This document shows, one piece after another, positions 21,770 through 33,817 of a DNA stretch of 64,000 bases. The position numbers and the translations under genes were made by a program. The stretch is from Dipteronia dyeriana. Its lineage: Eukaryota; Streptophyta; Magnoliopsida; Sapindales; Sapindaceae. The notes below the pieces were generated by a model. That model was given only the letters and a program-made list of their open reading frames with translations. It was not told the DNA's origin and made no database searches. Location: positions 54,961,288-55,025,287 of the forward strand of contig CM065296.1 in assembly GCA_032871835.1 (NCBI GenBank), in the 5' to 3' direction. The stretch's first letter is position 1. Every line of letters begins with the position of its first letter.

Positions 21770-23670
21770 AACTGTTTTGAAGCCCTGGAGAGTGATTTGA
21801 AGCCCTGAAATACGTCACAGGGCTTGTATTCGTTTTTTTCCAATTTATTTAATTTTTTAATAAATTTTTTACATTTCACCCCCACTGGACAACATTTGTT
21901 ACATAACATGTGGAAACACATTGAAACTCTAAAATTACAAACACAGGCAACCAACTCTTGGAAGCCTTTCATCTTATGCTCAAGTTTTCTGCATTAGTAA
22001 TGGAAATGTTATAAGCTTCCTAAGTGATTCTTTTTAAAAGTAATTTAGTTGGTCAACGGCTATTACATTTACTGTCCGATGGTCCCGATAAACTCTAACA
22101 TGTTGCCCACCTACTTCCCATCCACTTTGGACATTCTTAATCTAGGGAAAACAACAGGACCCACATCATTAGTTGCACTAAAAGAAGACATTCAAGTCTT
22201 GGAAACATATTTGATGCCCTGAATTAACAGAAGGGTTTTTGGGTCGGAAGCCAAGAGCAAGCCAAGTAAAAAGTGTTAGAGGGCCTAATAACCTAATAAC
22301 CAGGCCATGCGTAAGTCGAGCATCATGTTTGGGATCCAGCGGTGGTCAACTATCTTGGCTTCATTGGGATCCAATTGTCGTCCACAATGGACAACAGTTA
22401 TAAAGCCCGGTAACAATTGTTTTGAAGCCCTAGAAAGTTATTTGAATCCCTGAAATATGTTACTGGCCTTGTATTTTTTAGAAATTTTTACATTTCACCC
22501 CATTTGACAGAGTTTGTTACACAACATGTGGCAACACGTTGGAACTTTGAAATTACAAATAAAGGCAACCTACTCTTGGAAGCCTTACATTATAAGCATA
22601 ATTCTTCTACAATAGAAATGGAAATGTTATGAGCTTCCTAAGTCATGTTGTGTAAAAGTAATTTAGTTGGTCAACGGTTATTACACTTACCATCCAATTG
22701 TCCCAAAATAATCTAACATGTTGATCATCTACCACTTTGGACCTTCTTGATCTAGGGGAAAACAACGGGACCCACATCATTAGATGCACTGACAAAAGAC
22801 ATTCAAGCCTTGGAAAAATATTTTAAGCTCTGAATTAACAGAAAGACTGTTAGGTCAGAGGCCTAGAGCAAGCCTAGTGAAAATTGTTACAGGGTGCAAA
22901 AACCTAAGCACCAAGCCACGAGTAAGTCAAGAGTCATGTGTGGGATCCAATTGTCATCCACAATAGACAACGGTTATGGATCCCGTTAACAATAGTTTAG
23001 AAGTCCTGAAATACGTTACAGGGCTTGTATTTGTTCTTTTCTCATTTAATTATAATTTTTAGAAATTTTTACATTCCAACCCCACTGGATAACGTTTGTT
23101 GCATAACATGTGGCAACACGTTGGAACTCTAAAATTACAAATATAGGCAACCTACTCTTGGAAGCCTTTCATCTTATGCTTACATCTTTAACATTAATAG
23201 TGGAAATGTTATGAGCTTAATAATTGATGCTATGAAAAAACTAATTTAGTTGGTCAACGGTTATTCATTTACCATCCGTTGTTCCTGATAAACTCTAACA
23301 TGTTGCCCACGTACTTCCTTTCCACTATAGACCATATTGATCAAGTGTAAACAACGGGATCCACATCATTAGATGCACTAACAAAAGACATTTAAGCCCT
23401 GGAAACATATCTAAAGCCCTGAATTAACAAAACGACTGTTGGGTCGAAGGAAAGAGCAAGCAAAGTGAAAATTGTTATAAGACCTAAAAACCTAAGCATC
23501 AAGCCATGCGTAAGCCGAGCGTCTTGTGTGGGATCCAGCAGTGGTACATTATCTTGCGTCAATGGGATCCAGTTGTTGTCCATAATGGACAAAGGTTATG
23601 GAGCGTGGCAAAAATTGTTTGAAGCCCTAGAAAATGATTTGAAGCCCTGAAATACGTTACATGGATTGTA
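21770..23670. repeat. Three tandem modules of about 600 bp, second set
   Basis: Counterpart of 16,950-18,890 in the duplicated block, with the CATTTCACCCC phrase near 21,876, 22,492 and 23,072. Confidence 0.75.
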
Positions 23671-23686
23671 TTTGTTCTTTTCTCAA

Positions 23687-25379
23687 TTAATTATATTGTT
23701 GATTTAGATAAGTGGTGCGAGTATGCTTAGAAAATTGACACACTTGACATTGGAAAAATTTGAGACTTTTATTATTGAATGGTGAGAGAAACAATTTCTC
23801 AAGATACATATAATTTGGGTGACCTAATCTATAGTGCCATAAAATAATTGCAGTGTCACTATTAGACTTGACAACTGAATTAGGATAAGTGTTACACTGA
23901 CTCTTTTGAGAAACACATGCTTGCTTTTCAAGATACCCAGAAACCTTGAGAATGTAAAGTCCCAAGCACATCTCAGCACTGCTAAACGTCTTCCCAGAAT
24001 CCAAGTCCGGAAATTCACAGTGATTAGGGAAAATTTTAGTAACACAATTCAACTCTTTCGTAAGTTTGCAAATTGACTGGAAGTTGTAGTTCAAATTAAG
24101 GACCAATAAGACAGATTTAAGTGTCAGATTGTTTGATACAATAACTGAACCTATACCAACCACTTTTGAAAGGGATCCATCGACTATTCGAACCGAGAAA
24201 TCACCATAACATCGACTGTATTGAATAAAGATACTTGAATCCCTTGTCAAGTCATCTAAAGCTTCTGAATCTACTATCCAAAGACTTAACCTTTCTCGCT
24301 ATACATTTAAGGCAATTTGAAAATTACCATTTAGACAAAAGAGCCTGTTCCAATTACAGGATTCTGTTGTGTCTAGCTAAAACTTTTGTTCAGCATTTCC
24401 ATCTATATTTTGTTGAATGGGCTGGATTCGGGTGCAATCGGGTTATCGTTGTTTGACACCAAATTGCTACGGCTTTCCCTATCACTTGGAGGACGAGATG
24501 GCTTCCAATATGTCGGTTTACCATGCAATATCCAACATGTTTCTTTATTGTGACCTGGTTTACGACATTGGTCACACCATGGTCTTCCCTTTTCTTTATT
24601 GTTGATCACTGGTGCTTCGTGTAGCAAGAGCTTAACTAGTATTTTCAGTAGGTGATGAGGCAATTGATGACCTTATCATAACCTTTTGCCTACTTTCTTC
24701 TCTGCGAACTTCAGAGAAAACTTCTCTGATGTTTGGAAGCAGTTTTATTCCTAGAATTCTCCCTCTAACTTCATCAAGATTCTAGTTCAATCCTAATAGA
24801 AATTTAAAAATCCTCTTCGCATCTTCAGCAAACTCCCACTTATGTTCTTCAAACATATCCATTTGTTGCAAGAACTTAGTGGGAGTGTTGAAATATTGAT
24901 TGATTGAGGACTGTCCCTGCCGGAAATCATGTAGATTACTCTCGATGGCAAACAACTCAGATGTGTTATCATTACTTGAATAGATCTCCTTTGTTAAATC
25001 GCATATCTCTTGTGCTGTTTCATAGAGCAAGAAATTCTCTCCTATATAAGTGGTCATGGAATTTATAAGCCAAGACATTACCATCATTTACACTTATGGT
25101 CTTCCTTTTTGGGTGTCATGACTTCTCCAGTAAATTAGTCATCCTTCTCCTTTCCGCAAATATACAACATTTCGGATTGCGACCATGCAAGATAATTATG
25201 TCCATTTAACTTATGACCTGTAATGGGGAGATAAGGGATATTAGGACCATCGGTTCCTCCATTATTACTAATGATAGAAGGCTCCGAGTCTGAGGTAATG
25301 CCTGAGGAGATTAACTCTCTATGGTCATCCCATACTTGGTTCTGAGAGGCATTTTGGTCTTAGAGAGTGCTCTGATACA
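23687..25379 (-). pseudogene. Ty1/copia gag, zinc knuckle, protease and GAG-pre-integrase, 5' part of an element
   Basis: Read leftward from the primer site: GHKLNGHNYLAWSQSEM (gag start), then 24,782-25,087 gag (AQEICDLTKEIYSS, ELFAIESNLHDF, INQYFNTPTKFLQQMDM). The knuckle CDQCRKPGHNKETC is at about 24,560-24,575. Next come the protease WIVDSEALDDLT (the DSG glycine is Glu here; unit 2 keeps DSGA), the protease body, and the pre-integrase motif HYRLGHP...CQVCQFSKH. Integrase and RT are missing: the element is cut at about 23,690 where the module array begins. Confidence 0.8.
25369..25379 (-). other. Primer-binding site of the copia element, tRNA-Met type
   Basis: Minus strand TGTATCAGAGC, one base off the initiator tRNA-Met complement; the unit 2 copy at 44,105-44,115 has GGTATCAGAGC. 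Confidence 0.75.
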
Positions 25380-25380
25380 A

Positions 25381-25630
25381 TGAAGAGATTTATAAGAAAA
25401 ATAATTCCTCTTCTAATTTCAAAAAAGAACAAAAGATCATACATACACGGGTAGTAGCACTAGGTTTACTAGAAATCATGGATTATGATTACCTAGGTAA
25501 TATAGATAACAATCCCACTAAACTAGGAACAATAAAGAATGAGATCTGGAGAAAGTCAACCAAATCTCATTATTAAAGATACAGCTCCTAAAACCTAGGA
25601 CTAATTTCTCACAAAATCTCAACGGTAACA
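25381..25630 (-). repeat. 5' LTR of the copia element, about 250 bp
   Basis: In minus-strand sense it starts TGTTACCGTTGAGATTTTGT and ends CTCTTCA next to the primer site. The low-coordinate LTR is absent. Confidence 0.65.
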
Positions 25631-25734
25631 TTAGAAAGGCAAAATTACACAAACATCTTGTGAAGTTATACAAACATTGCACTAAGCGACAACTTTTGCC
25701 AAATGATATTCACCCTAACGAATGGCAAGTTTAC

Positions 25735-26890
25735 CTAATTGGGCTGAGTACCCGGCCTTACCCGGGTAAAACCCGGACATGCCTTACCCGGCACTGGTTA
25801 AAGGTTGTCCGGGTTCCGGGTATACCCAGATACCTGGCCGAGTACCCAATTTTGATTTTTAATTATTGTAACATTCAAATTCAAAAAAGAAAAAAAAACA
25901 AACTTAACTTTAACTTAACAAACATATTCTCCACCGCCGAAATAGTTTTATTAAGATTGTTTGATGTTGTTTCACTTTCACCTACTATCCATCTTTAACA
26001 ATTGTCATTACTTTTGGTTTGCAATATAGTTTTTTCATAATTCTTTATCTCAATTTATTTTCTAGTTGGTTCTCTTGAGTTTTTCTTAATAATTGATAAG
26101 TTATATAGTTTCATAACCTGATAGATTTTGAATAAAATTGTACTATCAAATTTCTTAGGGTAATGTTGATTCTTTAAAAAAAAAAAAAAATTGGGCAACC
26201 CATTGTTGAGCATTTGGAACTTGGAAGTGTCCGTGCTAAAATTGAAGTCTTTTGCTGAAAGTGTGTATGAAGTTGAAATCGGCGATATGCTCCGTGCTCA
26301 CTGTCTGTTTTGAGAGAAACTTGACTAAATTGAAGTCTTTTATTTGTGCAGGTTCCATTCACACCTACTATTATTTATTTGAAGTATCAATTTTAATTAA
26401 ATTGGACTACAATTAATCATATTAATGTATTTATTTAGAAAAAAATTTAAAAAAATTCTCAATAAGATTCTTTTAGCAAATGTTTTAATTATAATTAAAA
26501 TTACCCATTAACAATATAATATACTGTAATTTAAAAAAAAATAAACGAATCAAATTATGAAAAGATATCAAAATGAATCAATAATTGTATTTAATTGAGT
26601 CAATGTTACAGGCTACATGTCACATCATTGTTTTTTTTTTCAAAAAAATGACAATAAAATACAAAACAAGTTAAAAAAATTTAATAATTTAAAAAAAAAA
26701 TGATACAAAAAATATTAAAAGTAAAAAAAAAAAAATTATTAAACCCTGTTAAAATCCGGTTATAGATCCCTGGATACCCAGCCGAATCGTTTCGAGCTTG
26801 GTATTGGAATTGATCTCTCAAAATCCAAGTACCCGATTGGTTCCAGGTATACCCAGCCCAGACCCAGGTTTTTACCAACCCTACCAACCC
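25735..26890. other. Region bounded by GTACCC/GGGTAT-rich sequence, possible non-autonomous DNA transposon
   Basis: Two GC-rich edges (25,740-25,850 and 26,755-26,890) share short phrases such as GGTTCC(G/A)GGTATACCCAG and GAGTACCC, flanking very AT-rich DNA. hAT-type termini often look like this, but I could not line up inverted ends. Unit 2 keeps only the left part (44,470-44,920). No gene seen. Confidence 0.3.
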
Positions 26891-27513
26891 CTACCCCTGA
26901 CTTCGTTGATTAACAGTTAATTTAAAGGTCCAGAGATAAAAAAAAAAACATCTCTTTTACAATAATAAATAATTAACATTATAATATATAATGAAAAAGC
27001 CTCAAATATTTCAATAACTATAAATTTATCAAAATTAAAATTATAAAAGGGCCCTAAAAGTCTTGAAAATCAACATTGCAGAAGACCAAACAAGAAACCA
27101 TCAAAGTTCAGTTAACAAGTCTGGGCAATTTCTTGATCAAATATGTTCTATGGCGTTCCTCTTTGGTGAGCAACATGTGACATTTGTTTTTATTTTTTAT
27201 TTTTCAAAATATTTACATAATTTTCTTTTAGTCCTTACATTTTTGTCTTTTCTTCCCATGTCTCCTATAATATCATAAATTAATCAATTCAGACTATTTA
27301 ACCGAAATTTTATCGGTCAAACGTAACTTAAAGTTTGCATTGAGAGTTTTTCCTCTAATAATAGGATATTTATAAAAAAATTAACAAACTAGTAGAAATG
27401 TCCTTTAAAAAGATATAAACGATAACAAAATAAAAAAATAATTAATTACCTAACAACTTAAAATATAAAAAATTAAACTATATATATATATTACAATAAT
27501 TCAAGATTTAATG
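26891..27513. other. AT-rich spacer
   Basis: Homopolymer runs and a TA repeat near 27,480-27,491. No gene supported; short frames here have no recognisable domain. Conserved as 44,930-45,453 in unit 2. Confidence 0.4.
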
Positions 27514-27590
27514 AGGGGGACTGACTCAAACCCACAACTTCAAGGTGTAGGTGTGAAGGGTAAACCACTCGGCTAATCTAGTCGTATCTT
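27514..27590 (-). repeat. tRNA-like SINE head
   Basis: On the minus strand TAGCCGAGTGGTTTA (27,561-27,575) resembles a Pol III box A of the tRNA-Leu/Ser type, and GGTTTGAGTCA (27,522-27,532) resembles a box B, with about 28 bases between. No cloverleaf acceptor stem is evident, so it is a tRNA-derived repeat, not a tRNA gene. Conserved at 45,454-45,530. Confidence 0.5.
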
Positions 27591-27971
27591 AAACAATATA
27601 ATCTTAAAAATATATTGTTGACTCAAAACTTATCGGTCAAAACGTAACTTAAAGTTAAAATTGAATGTTTTGCCCATAGTAATAGGATGATGTTAAAAGA
27701 TGCATTTACCCTCTCACTTGTGACACATGCTATTATAGTGGAAATTGTGAGATATGTCATCTTTTTTATTGTATTTTGTGATGATGTCACAAGTTTAATA
27801 TCTTATAAAGGGCACATACTATGGTGAACTACCAAAGTTGCCTCTAAACTTTTATTTGCAAAAGACAAGTTTTTGAAATATTCTGTATCTCTCAAAAAAA
27901 GTTTTTTAAAAACTTGTATCTATCTCTCTCCAAAAAAGAAAGTTATCTCATTCAAGAATCTACACAAGAAG

Positions 27972-28567
27972 GTAACTAATATTTATGATCTCGTGTATTG
28001 TCTTTTATGTTTTCATGCATTTTCGATATTTTGTACGCATTTCTGTGTTGTAAGAACATGTATGAACATTTAATAGATCCGAGTATTTTTCATGTGCGAC
28101 CGAGAATATGTAAAGAAGAATCGAGCATATTTGTTATTGCAACGAGGTTTTATATATTTTGAAAAAAATCTCGATTATGTGGAAAAAATTCTCGATAATT
28201 TGAAGAATATTTTCGATCCCCTGAAAAAGTTCTCGATCCATTTGGAAAAAGTTCTCGATCCCTTGAAAAAGTTCTTGATCCATTGAAAAAGTTCTCTATC
28301 CCTTGAAAATGTTCTCGATCCCTTGAAAAAGTTCTCAATCCCTTGAAAATGTTCTTGATCCCTTGAAAAAGTTCTCGGTCCATTGAAAAAGTTCTCGATC
28401 TATTTGGAAAAAGCTCGGTCCCTTACAATAACTTCTCGATCCGTTTCCAAAATTTGATAACGTTGTCGATCCCTTACACTTAATAAATTTTTTTAATTCT
28501 TAATAATTGTAAAATTAATTTAATTTTTTAATTTGTTAATAGTGGTTTGTAATGATGATTTTCACAG
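27972..28567 (+). other. 5' UTR intron of mudrA, unit 1
   Basis: Donor AAG|GTAACTAAT at 27,971/27,972 and acceptor TTTTCACAG|GATAATGG ending at 28,567, just four bases before the mudrA ATG (28,572). The upstream exon would hold TATCTCTCTCCAAAAAA-type leader sequence. The intron carries the left motif array. Confidence 0.6.
28150..28450 (+). repeat. Left motif array, about 14 copies of a 20-21 bp unit (unit 1)
   Basis: Tandem variants of TTCTCGATCCCTTGAAAAAG, with CATTTGG or CCATTGA variants, inside the mudrA leader intron. The unit 2 counterpart (46,110-46,310) has fewer copies. Confidence 0.85.
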
Positions 28568-28571
28568 GATA

Positions 28572-30672
28572 ATGGATCGGGTGAGAATTGTCATATTTTA
28601 CAACGGTCGATGAGAGCAATTACCAGACGAAAATTAGAGGTTTTTCGGTTCCGATAACCAAGGAATTTATGTGTCAAAGAATATGACTTGCGAAGAGCTA
28701 GCGATCATGCAAACCATTGTGAAGTACGACGTTAACAAATACATTGTTGATCTACAATCTATATCAATCGTTCCCGGGACAACATGTTGCATATTTATAA
28801 GAAACGACGATGATGTTTTGTTTATGCTAGGGGGAGATAAGATGATCCCTCAAGTATGTGTTAGTCTAATTGAGAGGGCAACAACAAATGTGATAGCTGA
28901 AGATACCCCTGGTCATGGGAACATCTAGCAACGTCGATCGTCAGGCAGAAGCAACCAATTGTTCACAGAAAGAAGTGGAAACAAAGATCAACAAAACATG
29001 TGTGGTGTCCCACTGAAAGTAGCTGACCATGGTTATACACCTGGACCTCAATTGTATGAGTTCTTTGGTTTTCAATTTGAAATGAATGCTAGGCAGTACA
29101 ACCACCAATACAATGAGATGTACAATGACATGAATAATGAGCAACAATGAACCAAATTTTGGGTCAATTCATGAAGTGGATAATGAAGCAAATTTGCGTT
29201 CGGTAAATAATGTAGAGAACAATGAGGAAGATGAAGAACTTGTCCAAACAGAAAGACGTGCAAGACATGCACACAGATGTAGTTCTAATGCAATAGAAAT
29301 AGCTGGGACCTCTGAGGTCCGGCCTAAAGTAACTAAAGCTTATTCTGACAATGTCATAACGTGGGTAATTTCAGGAGCAGAATCGTACTCTTTTGGTATG
29401 GGTGGAAATAGGAACTTGGTAGAAGACGAACCAACAAACATGATATATAAAAGGTAATTTTTTCCTAGTAAAAAGGATTTAAAGAGATTAGTTGGGCATT
29501 TTGCATTACGGCACAACTTCGAGTGGAAGGTGAAAAGGTCGAACAAGACAACGTTATATCGGGTTTGTTTGATGGACAACTATACGTGAAAGTTAAGAGC
29601 GGTGAGGAGAGATGACGCAACATACTTCCAAGTAAGAAGTTTTGTCAACGAACACACTTGTCCGTCAGAGGAGATTCACCAAAAAGATGTTGCCACAATA
29701 ATGGACAAAGTAGCCCGAGCGTCCACAGAGTTGGAATATAATCGGCACATGGAAGTGTTACGAAACTTGCACCCGAATGCATATGATTATGTAATTGATG
29801 TCGGTCCACACAAGTGGTCCCGTGTTATGTGCCCCAATAGAAGGTACATGGTGATGACAACAAATGCTACAAAATGCATAAACTCATGACTGAAATTTGC
29901 ACGGCAACTGCCTATGTTGACTTTGGCAGAGTACATTAGGAATATGCTACAACATTGGTTTCATGATCGTCGTATCGTTGCACAGTCCATGCGTTATCAG
30001 TTGACCGATGCAGCATATCTTGTGATCCTAAAATGCATGGAGAAGTGCAATATTATGACCGTAAATCCAGTTGATTGGAACAAATTCTCTGGGAAGCGGT
30101 CTGGAAAATAGTGGACCGTTGACCTAACCCGAAAGACCTGTACATTCAACAAATTCCAAATGGACCAGCTTCCATGTTCTCATGCTCTCGCTGCTGCAAG
30201 GCACAACATACGTTTTAGTATACAGTTAATATTACTGCAACGCGAATCACACTGTTTTCGTTGTTTTTATAAAGACTGAAACATGGATTTCACCTCCTTG
30301 TGTGCGGACTTCTACAAAAGACAGACACTTATTGACTCATACTCGGTCCCTATTATGCAGGTTGGACATCCTTCCACATGGGTTGTGCCATCTGACATCG
30401 CTAAGAGGGTGGTTTTGAATCCAGTCTCTAGGAGACAAGCAAGACACCCGATGGCGGGTTGACATATATCGTCTTCAGAGAGGACAACTATACAAAACTG
30501 TAGAAGATGTAGTCAACCAGGGTATAATTCCAGGAGATGTTCTAACCCAGCTTTGATTAGTGAAGGTCCGAGAAGAGTTGTTCCTGAGGAATACTGAAGT
30601 AAGTGTAGCATCTGTCATACAGTTGGCCACAACAGACAGACTTGCCCGACCATACACTCCGTCGTGGAATGA
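28572..30672 (+). pseudogene. MULE transposase (mudrA-like), unit 1, catalytic core deleted
   Basis: Starts MDRVRIVIFYNGR. It continues with GSDNQGIYVSKNMTCEELA and the N-terminal MULE domain (QSISIVPGTTC, DKMIPQVCVSLIERA), a frameshift near 29,140, an acidic linker and the zinc-ribbon-like region (SKKDLKRLVGHFALRHNF, CLMDNYT, FVNEHTCPSEEIH). At 29,680 about 646 bp containing the DDE core are missing compared with unit 2. The C-terminal part follows: MVMTTNATKCINS, AEYIRNMLQHWFHDRR, SWIM (CTFNKFQMDQLPCSH), and two CCHC knuckles (CRRCSQPGYNSRRC, CSICHTVGHNRQTC), stop TGA 30,670-30,672. Multiple stops. Such a copy could only move with help from another element. Confidence 0.85.
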
Positions 30673-30889
30673 TTTTAGGTGCTATGATGATAACATTGTG
30701 AAATTTAGTACTCGTATGACTTGTTCAATAACTGAATTTCAATTATAATTAAATAGGATTTCTAATTACTGTTAAACTTGTGATTTACGATAGTTGAAAA
30801 GAAAACAAAAATTAAAGGAAAATTTTATTTCAATGTAAAAAAAATATTACAACAAAATGGTACATGTATAGAAGAATTACTACATTAAA

Positions 30890-33817
30890 CTAAATGGGCC
30901 GAGAGTTTGAAAATATCTCAAATGTCATCTTCTCCCGAATGATCTCCATATCGTCTTCCGACCAATCGAAATCCTTCATGTCCACCAGAATGTACTCGAT
31001 CAATCTCAATGTGTGGGGACCATAGTTACCACTACAGTTGGACACATTAACATACGTTAATAAAAAATAATATTTTAATAACTCAATCTCAAAGTAAATG
31101 AAAATAATATGTCTTACGATTTCTTCTACTGGGGGACATGGGTTGCGGACACCACGCTGACTGAGAAGGGCCTATTATTCTTGGGGAAAGTCTCACGGTC
31201 AGGCGATCATGCAGTATGAAAATCGGCCTAATGTAACATCGAGGGCAAAAACCAACGCAAAGGGGCTACCTGCTGCTTCCAGATATTCACTGCGACATTC
31301 TGTCTCTAGGGGTCAACAATGAACATCGTCCCGCTAGTCAAGTCGACAGTCACCAATAGACAATGTTGGCGCCCAATGTTGCACGATATCAGGACCTGTA
31401 AATGTAAAAAAGAACATTTTTGGATGTACAAATCCATTTGTAAAAAACAATTACAAAACATTTCACACTTACCGTGTCAACCTCATGCCACGGATGGCTC
31501 CCAATCGGGGCACCTCCACTCACCGTCGTAAGGTCCTCATTGGTCCACCAGGACCCCAGCATATTCCACCACATCGTGGTGATGTCCCCATGAGCATCAT
31601 TAGGCATCATTCTCCTAGATTGGACCTCCATTTAAGACTGCACAAACATCACATCGATAAAAAATTGGTACTACTTTATGAACGAATGTAAAAGCATATG
31701 TAATCATGATTTTTGTGGAATACTTACAAAAAACTGTGTATCCAAGATGTTAATCATCTGGTTGTAAGCAGTCGGGAATGCTTGCTGATGCTTCCAAAGA
31801 ATATGGAGGTACGCGTCCATATGTTGGGAATATATACCCGTAATAAAGTGTTAGGAGTGTATCAAATCTAAAACAAACATTATATGGACGACCGATGGGG
31901 GCTGTGGAGAGGGAGTCTACTGCTCGATCCGAGGGGCCGGCTGTCGTTCGACCAATGAGCTTGCTGTTATAGGTGTAACATGCCCTGTATCTCCAGTACG
32001 CTGGTGAACCTCACTCTCCGGAACTGCCCATTTCGGTATGTGGATCCTTCCGACGACCATCAATGTTGTCTGTCCCCTCGGAATATCCACATGTCCTATC
32101 TCCGAGAGTAAAGTTAGGATCAGGACCAGGTAGACGATCCCGATACGTATGCGTCATGATGCTGGAAAGTCTGCCGATCAATATGAGCAACTCCCGGTGT
32201 TGCTCTTGTCGATCCTCCTCGCTCCTTCTGATAATATCTAGCAACTCCTGACCCTGCCGCTATCGATAATCCTCACTCTTCTGGAGGGCTTTACATAACT
32301 CATTGAAATGATGTTCCCATGGGGCCCGAATTCATGTCAACATTGTTAGTACTAAAAAACTCAACATGTCGCGTTAAAAAAAACCAAACTATCGTCTCAA
32401 CTTTCCTCCACATCATGTCCAATGGCTGCACAGGAATCCCCTCTAGGTGTACCAGGTTTGGTGGTGGTAAATCGAACCCTTTTATTCCTCACTCTCCGAG
32501 GATAAGACCTAGTTCCGTCAGTGTCCATGGCACTAAAACTCAAACCCGATGGGTCAAAAGCCTCTGTATCACTGCTCTTCCCTCCCCCACCCTTCTCCTC
32601 TGAACCTTCTCCATGTCTCCCACCGTCAGTAGTCTTATCAGGGACAGATGGAAGGTGAACCTTATCCTCCTCTACATACAGGCTCCCCCCCCCCCCCCCT
32701 CGCTTAGGCCTGCAAAGTACAGTGCTCCCTCCTTAGCTGTTGTGGGCATGATTTTCTCCCTTGCAAACATCTGAAAACTTAGTTAGAGGAATGTCATTGT
32801 AAACATAGTAACTAATATAACAATTAACAAATTAAATACACACCCTAGCATTGAAAATCTTTGCCAGCTTCTTCCCTCTAGGTTGTTTTGTTAACTCCCA
32901 CTTCAACATACGAGAAGAAAGCTCTGTAGCACTTCAGGTACCAAATCGATGCCCTGCTGGGGGATCACCTCGAAAGCAAATATCTGCATCAAAGAAAAGT
33001 ACATTTAGAATCCAAAATATTTAGGCAACGAACTATAAAGTCCATTTTGTAATTCATAGTTCTTACCAAGAGGGCATACGACAGACCGTAAATGTTGTAC
33101 CCCTCAACGGTATGTACAACATCGCCTTGTAACTGCTGCCCTCTCTCCTCACGTCGTCGTGGTATCGCATGCTTGAAAGACAAATAGAATGCCTATATAT
33201 TTGGGCACCCCATGGGAAAGCATCGAAGGCAGTGAGGTCCTCCACCAACCGAAACTGCCAAACTGGAATCTTAAATCTCTCGTCCACCCCCATCAATATC
33301 CAGTTCAGCATGTATATGAGGCACAACTTCACAGCATCGTACGCCTCCTGAAACTCTCCCAGGGTAAGAACAACCCTCAACTCCTCCGACGATACCTCAT
33401 CGGCTTTACGAAAGTACTGCTGATGTATGTCATTCTCCACTGCAACATACAGACCAGCGTCCGGTACACATCCAAAACGTAATCCAGTGATGAGGCAACA
33501 TTCCACCTTTAAAAACCTCACCATCTGGTTCTCTAACAGGAACCGCATCTCATCTGTAAGCCCGTCATGGTCCAACTCCCAAAACAACAGCTGATGAATA
33601 TCACCACCATATAACTTCATCTCCCGGTGCATTGACATGAAATGCTCGAATTAGGACGCCATGAGTCAACGCTGACCTAACTAGCACAATATTCTGGGAC
33701 CCGGTTCAATGCACCGTCTATACAGATGAGGGCTTCAAAATGGTCATGTCGAGTCAATTTTCCCTTGAACCAATTTCCCTCTAGAGTTTTAACGAAATCC
33801 TTCAACCTACTCCTCAT
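30890..33817 (-). pseudogene. DUF1985 / Ulp1-like C48 peptidase gene of a MULE, unit 1
   Basis: Opposes mudrA with about 215 bases between the two stops. ATG 33,815-33,817 (MRSRLKDF) follows a TTGTAG acceptor. The first coding part is DUF1985-like: HQLLFWELDHDGLTDEMRFLLENQMVRFLKVECCLITGLRFG, then EEAYDAVKLCLIYMLNW-type and VEDLTAFDAFPWGAQIYRHSI sequence. A long polar middle follows (Pro/Asp-rich near 32,000-32,650). The C48 domain has VLISCNIGRQH (catalytic His), FIVDP (Asp) and VPQ, an intron, then SGNYGPHTLRLIEY, where the expected catalytic Cys of GDCG is Tyr. Stops (including TAG right after VPQ) and a broken N-terminus near 33,640-33,700 disable it. Known Ulp1-like MULE genes are transposon-borne and not host deSUMOylases. 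Confidence 0.75.

Larger units (their letters stand above)
19469..24243. repeat. Hairpin-rich block, second copy of the internal 4.7 kb tandem duplication
   Basis: Aligns with 14,737-19,468 throughout: hairpin array (19,600-19,975), coiled-coil gene, viroplasmin-like gene, three modules (21,770-23,670) and copia fragment. The second copy runs on into the rest of the copia element, so it carries the original right boundary. Confidence 0.85.

Noticed and set aside
27063..27278. Possible 71-residue gene, conserved at 44,989-45,252
   Set aside because: Conservation is explained by the segmental duplication. Composition is AT-driven, with no domain or start context.
27514..27590. Functional tRNA gene
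   Set aside because: Box-like sequences only; no paired acceptor stem, anticodon arm or CCA-proximal structure could be built.
32680..32702. Poly-C tract as a regulatory or G-quadruplex signal
   Set aside because: A simple homopolymer inside the decayed DUF1985/Ulp1 gene, also present and longer at 58,335-58,350; no further support.
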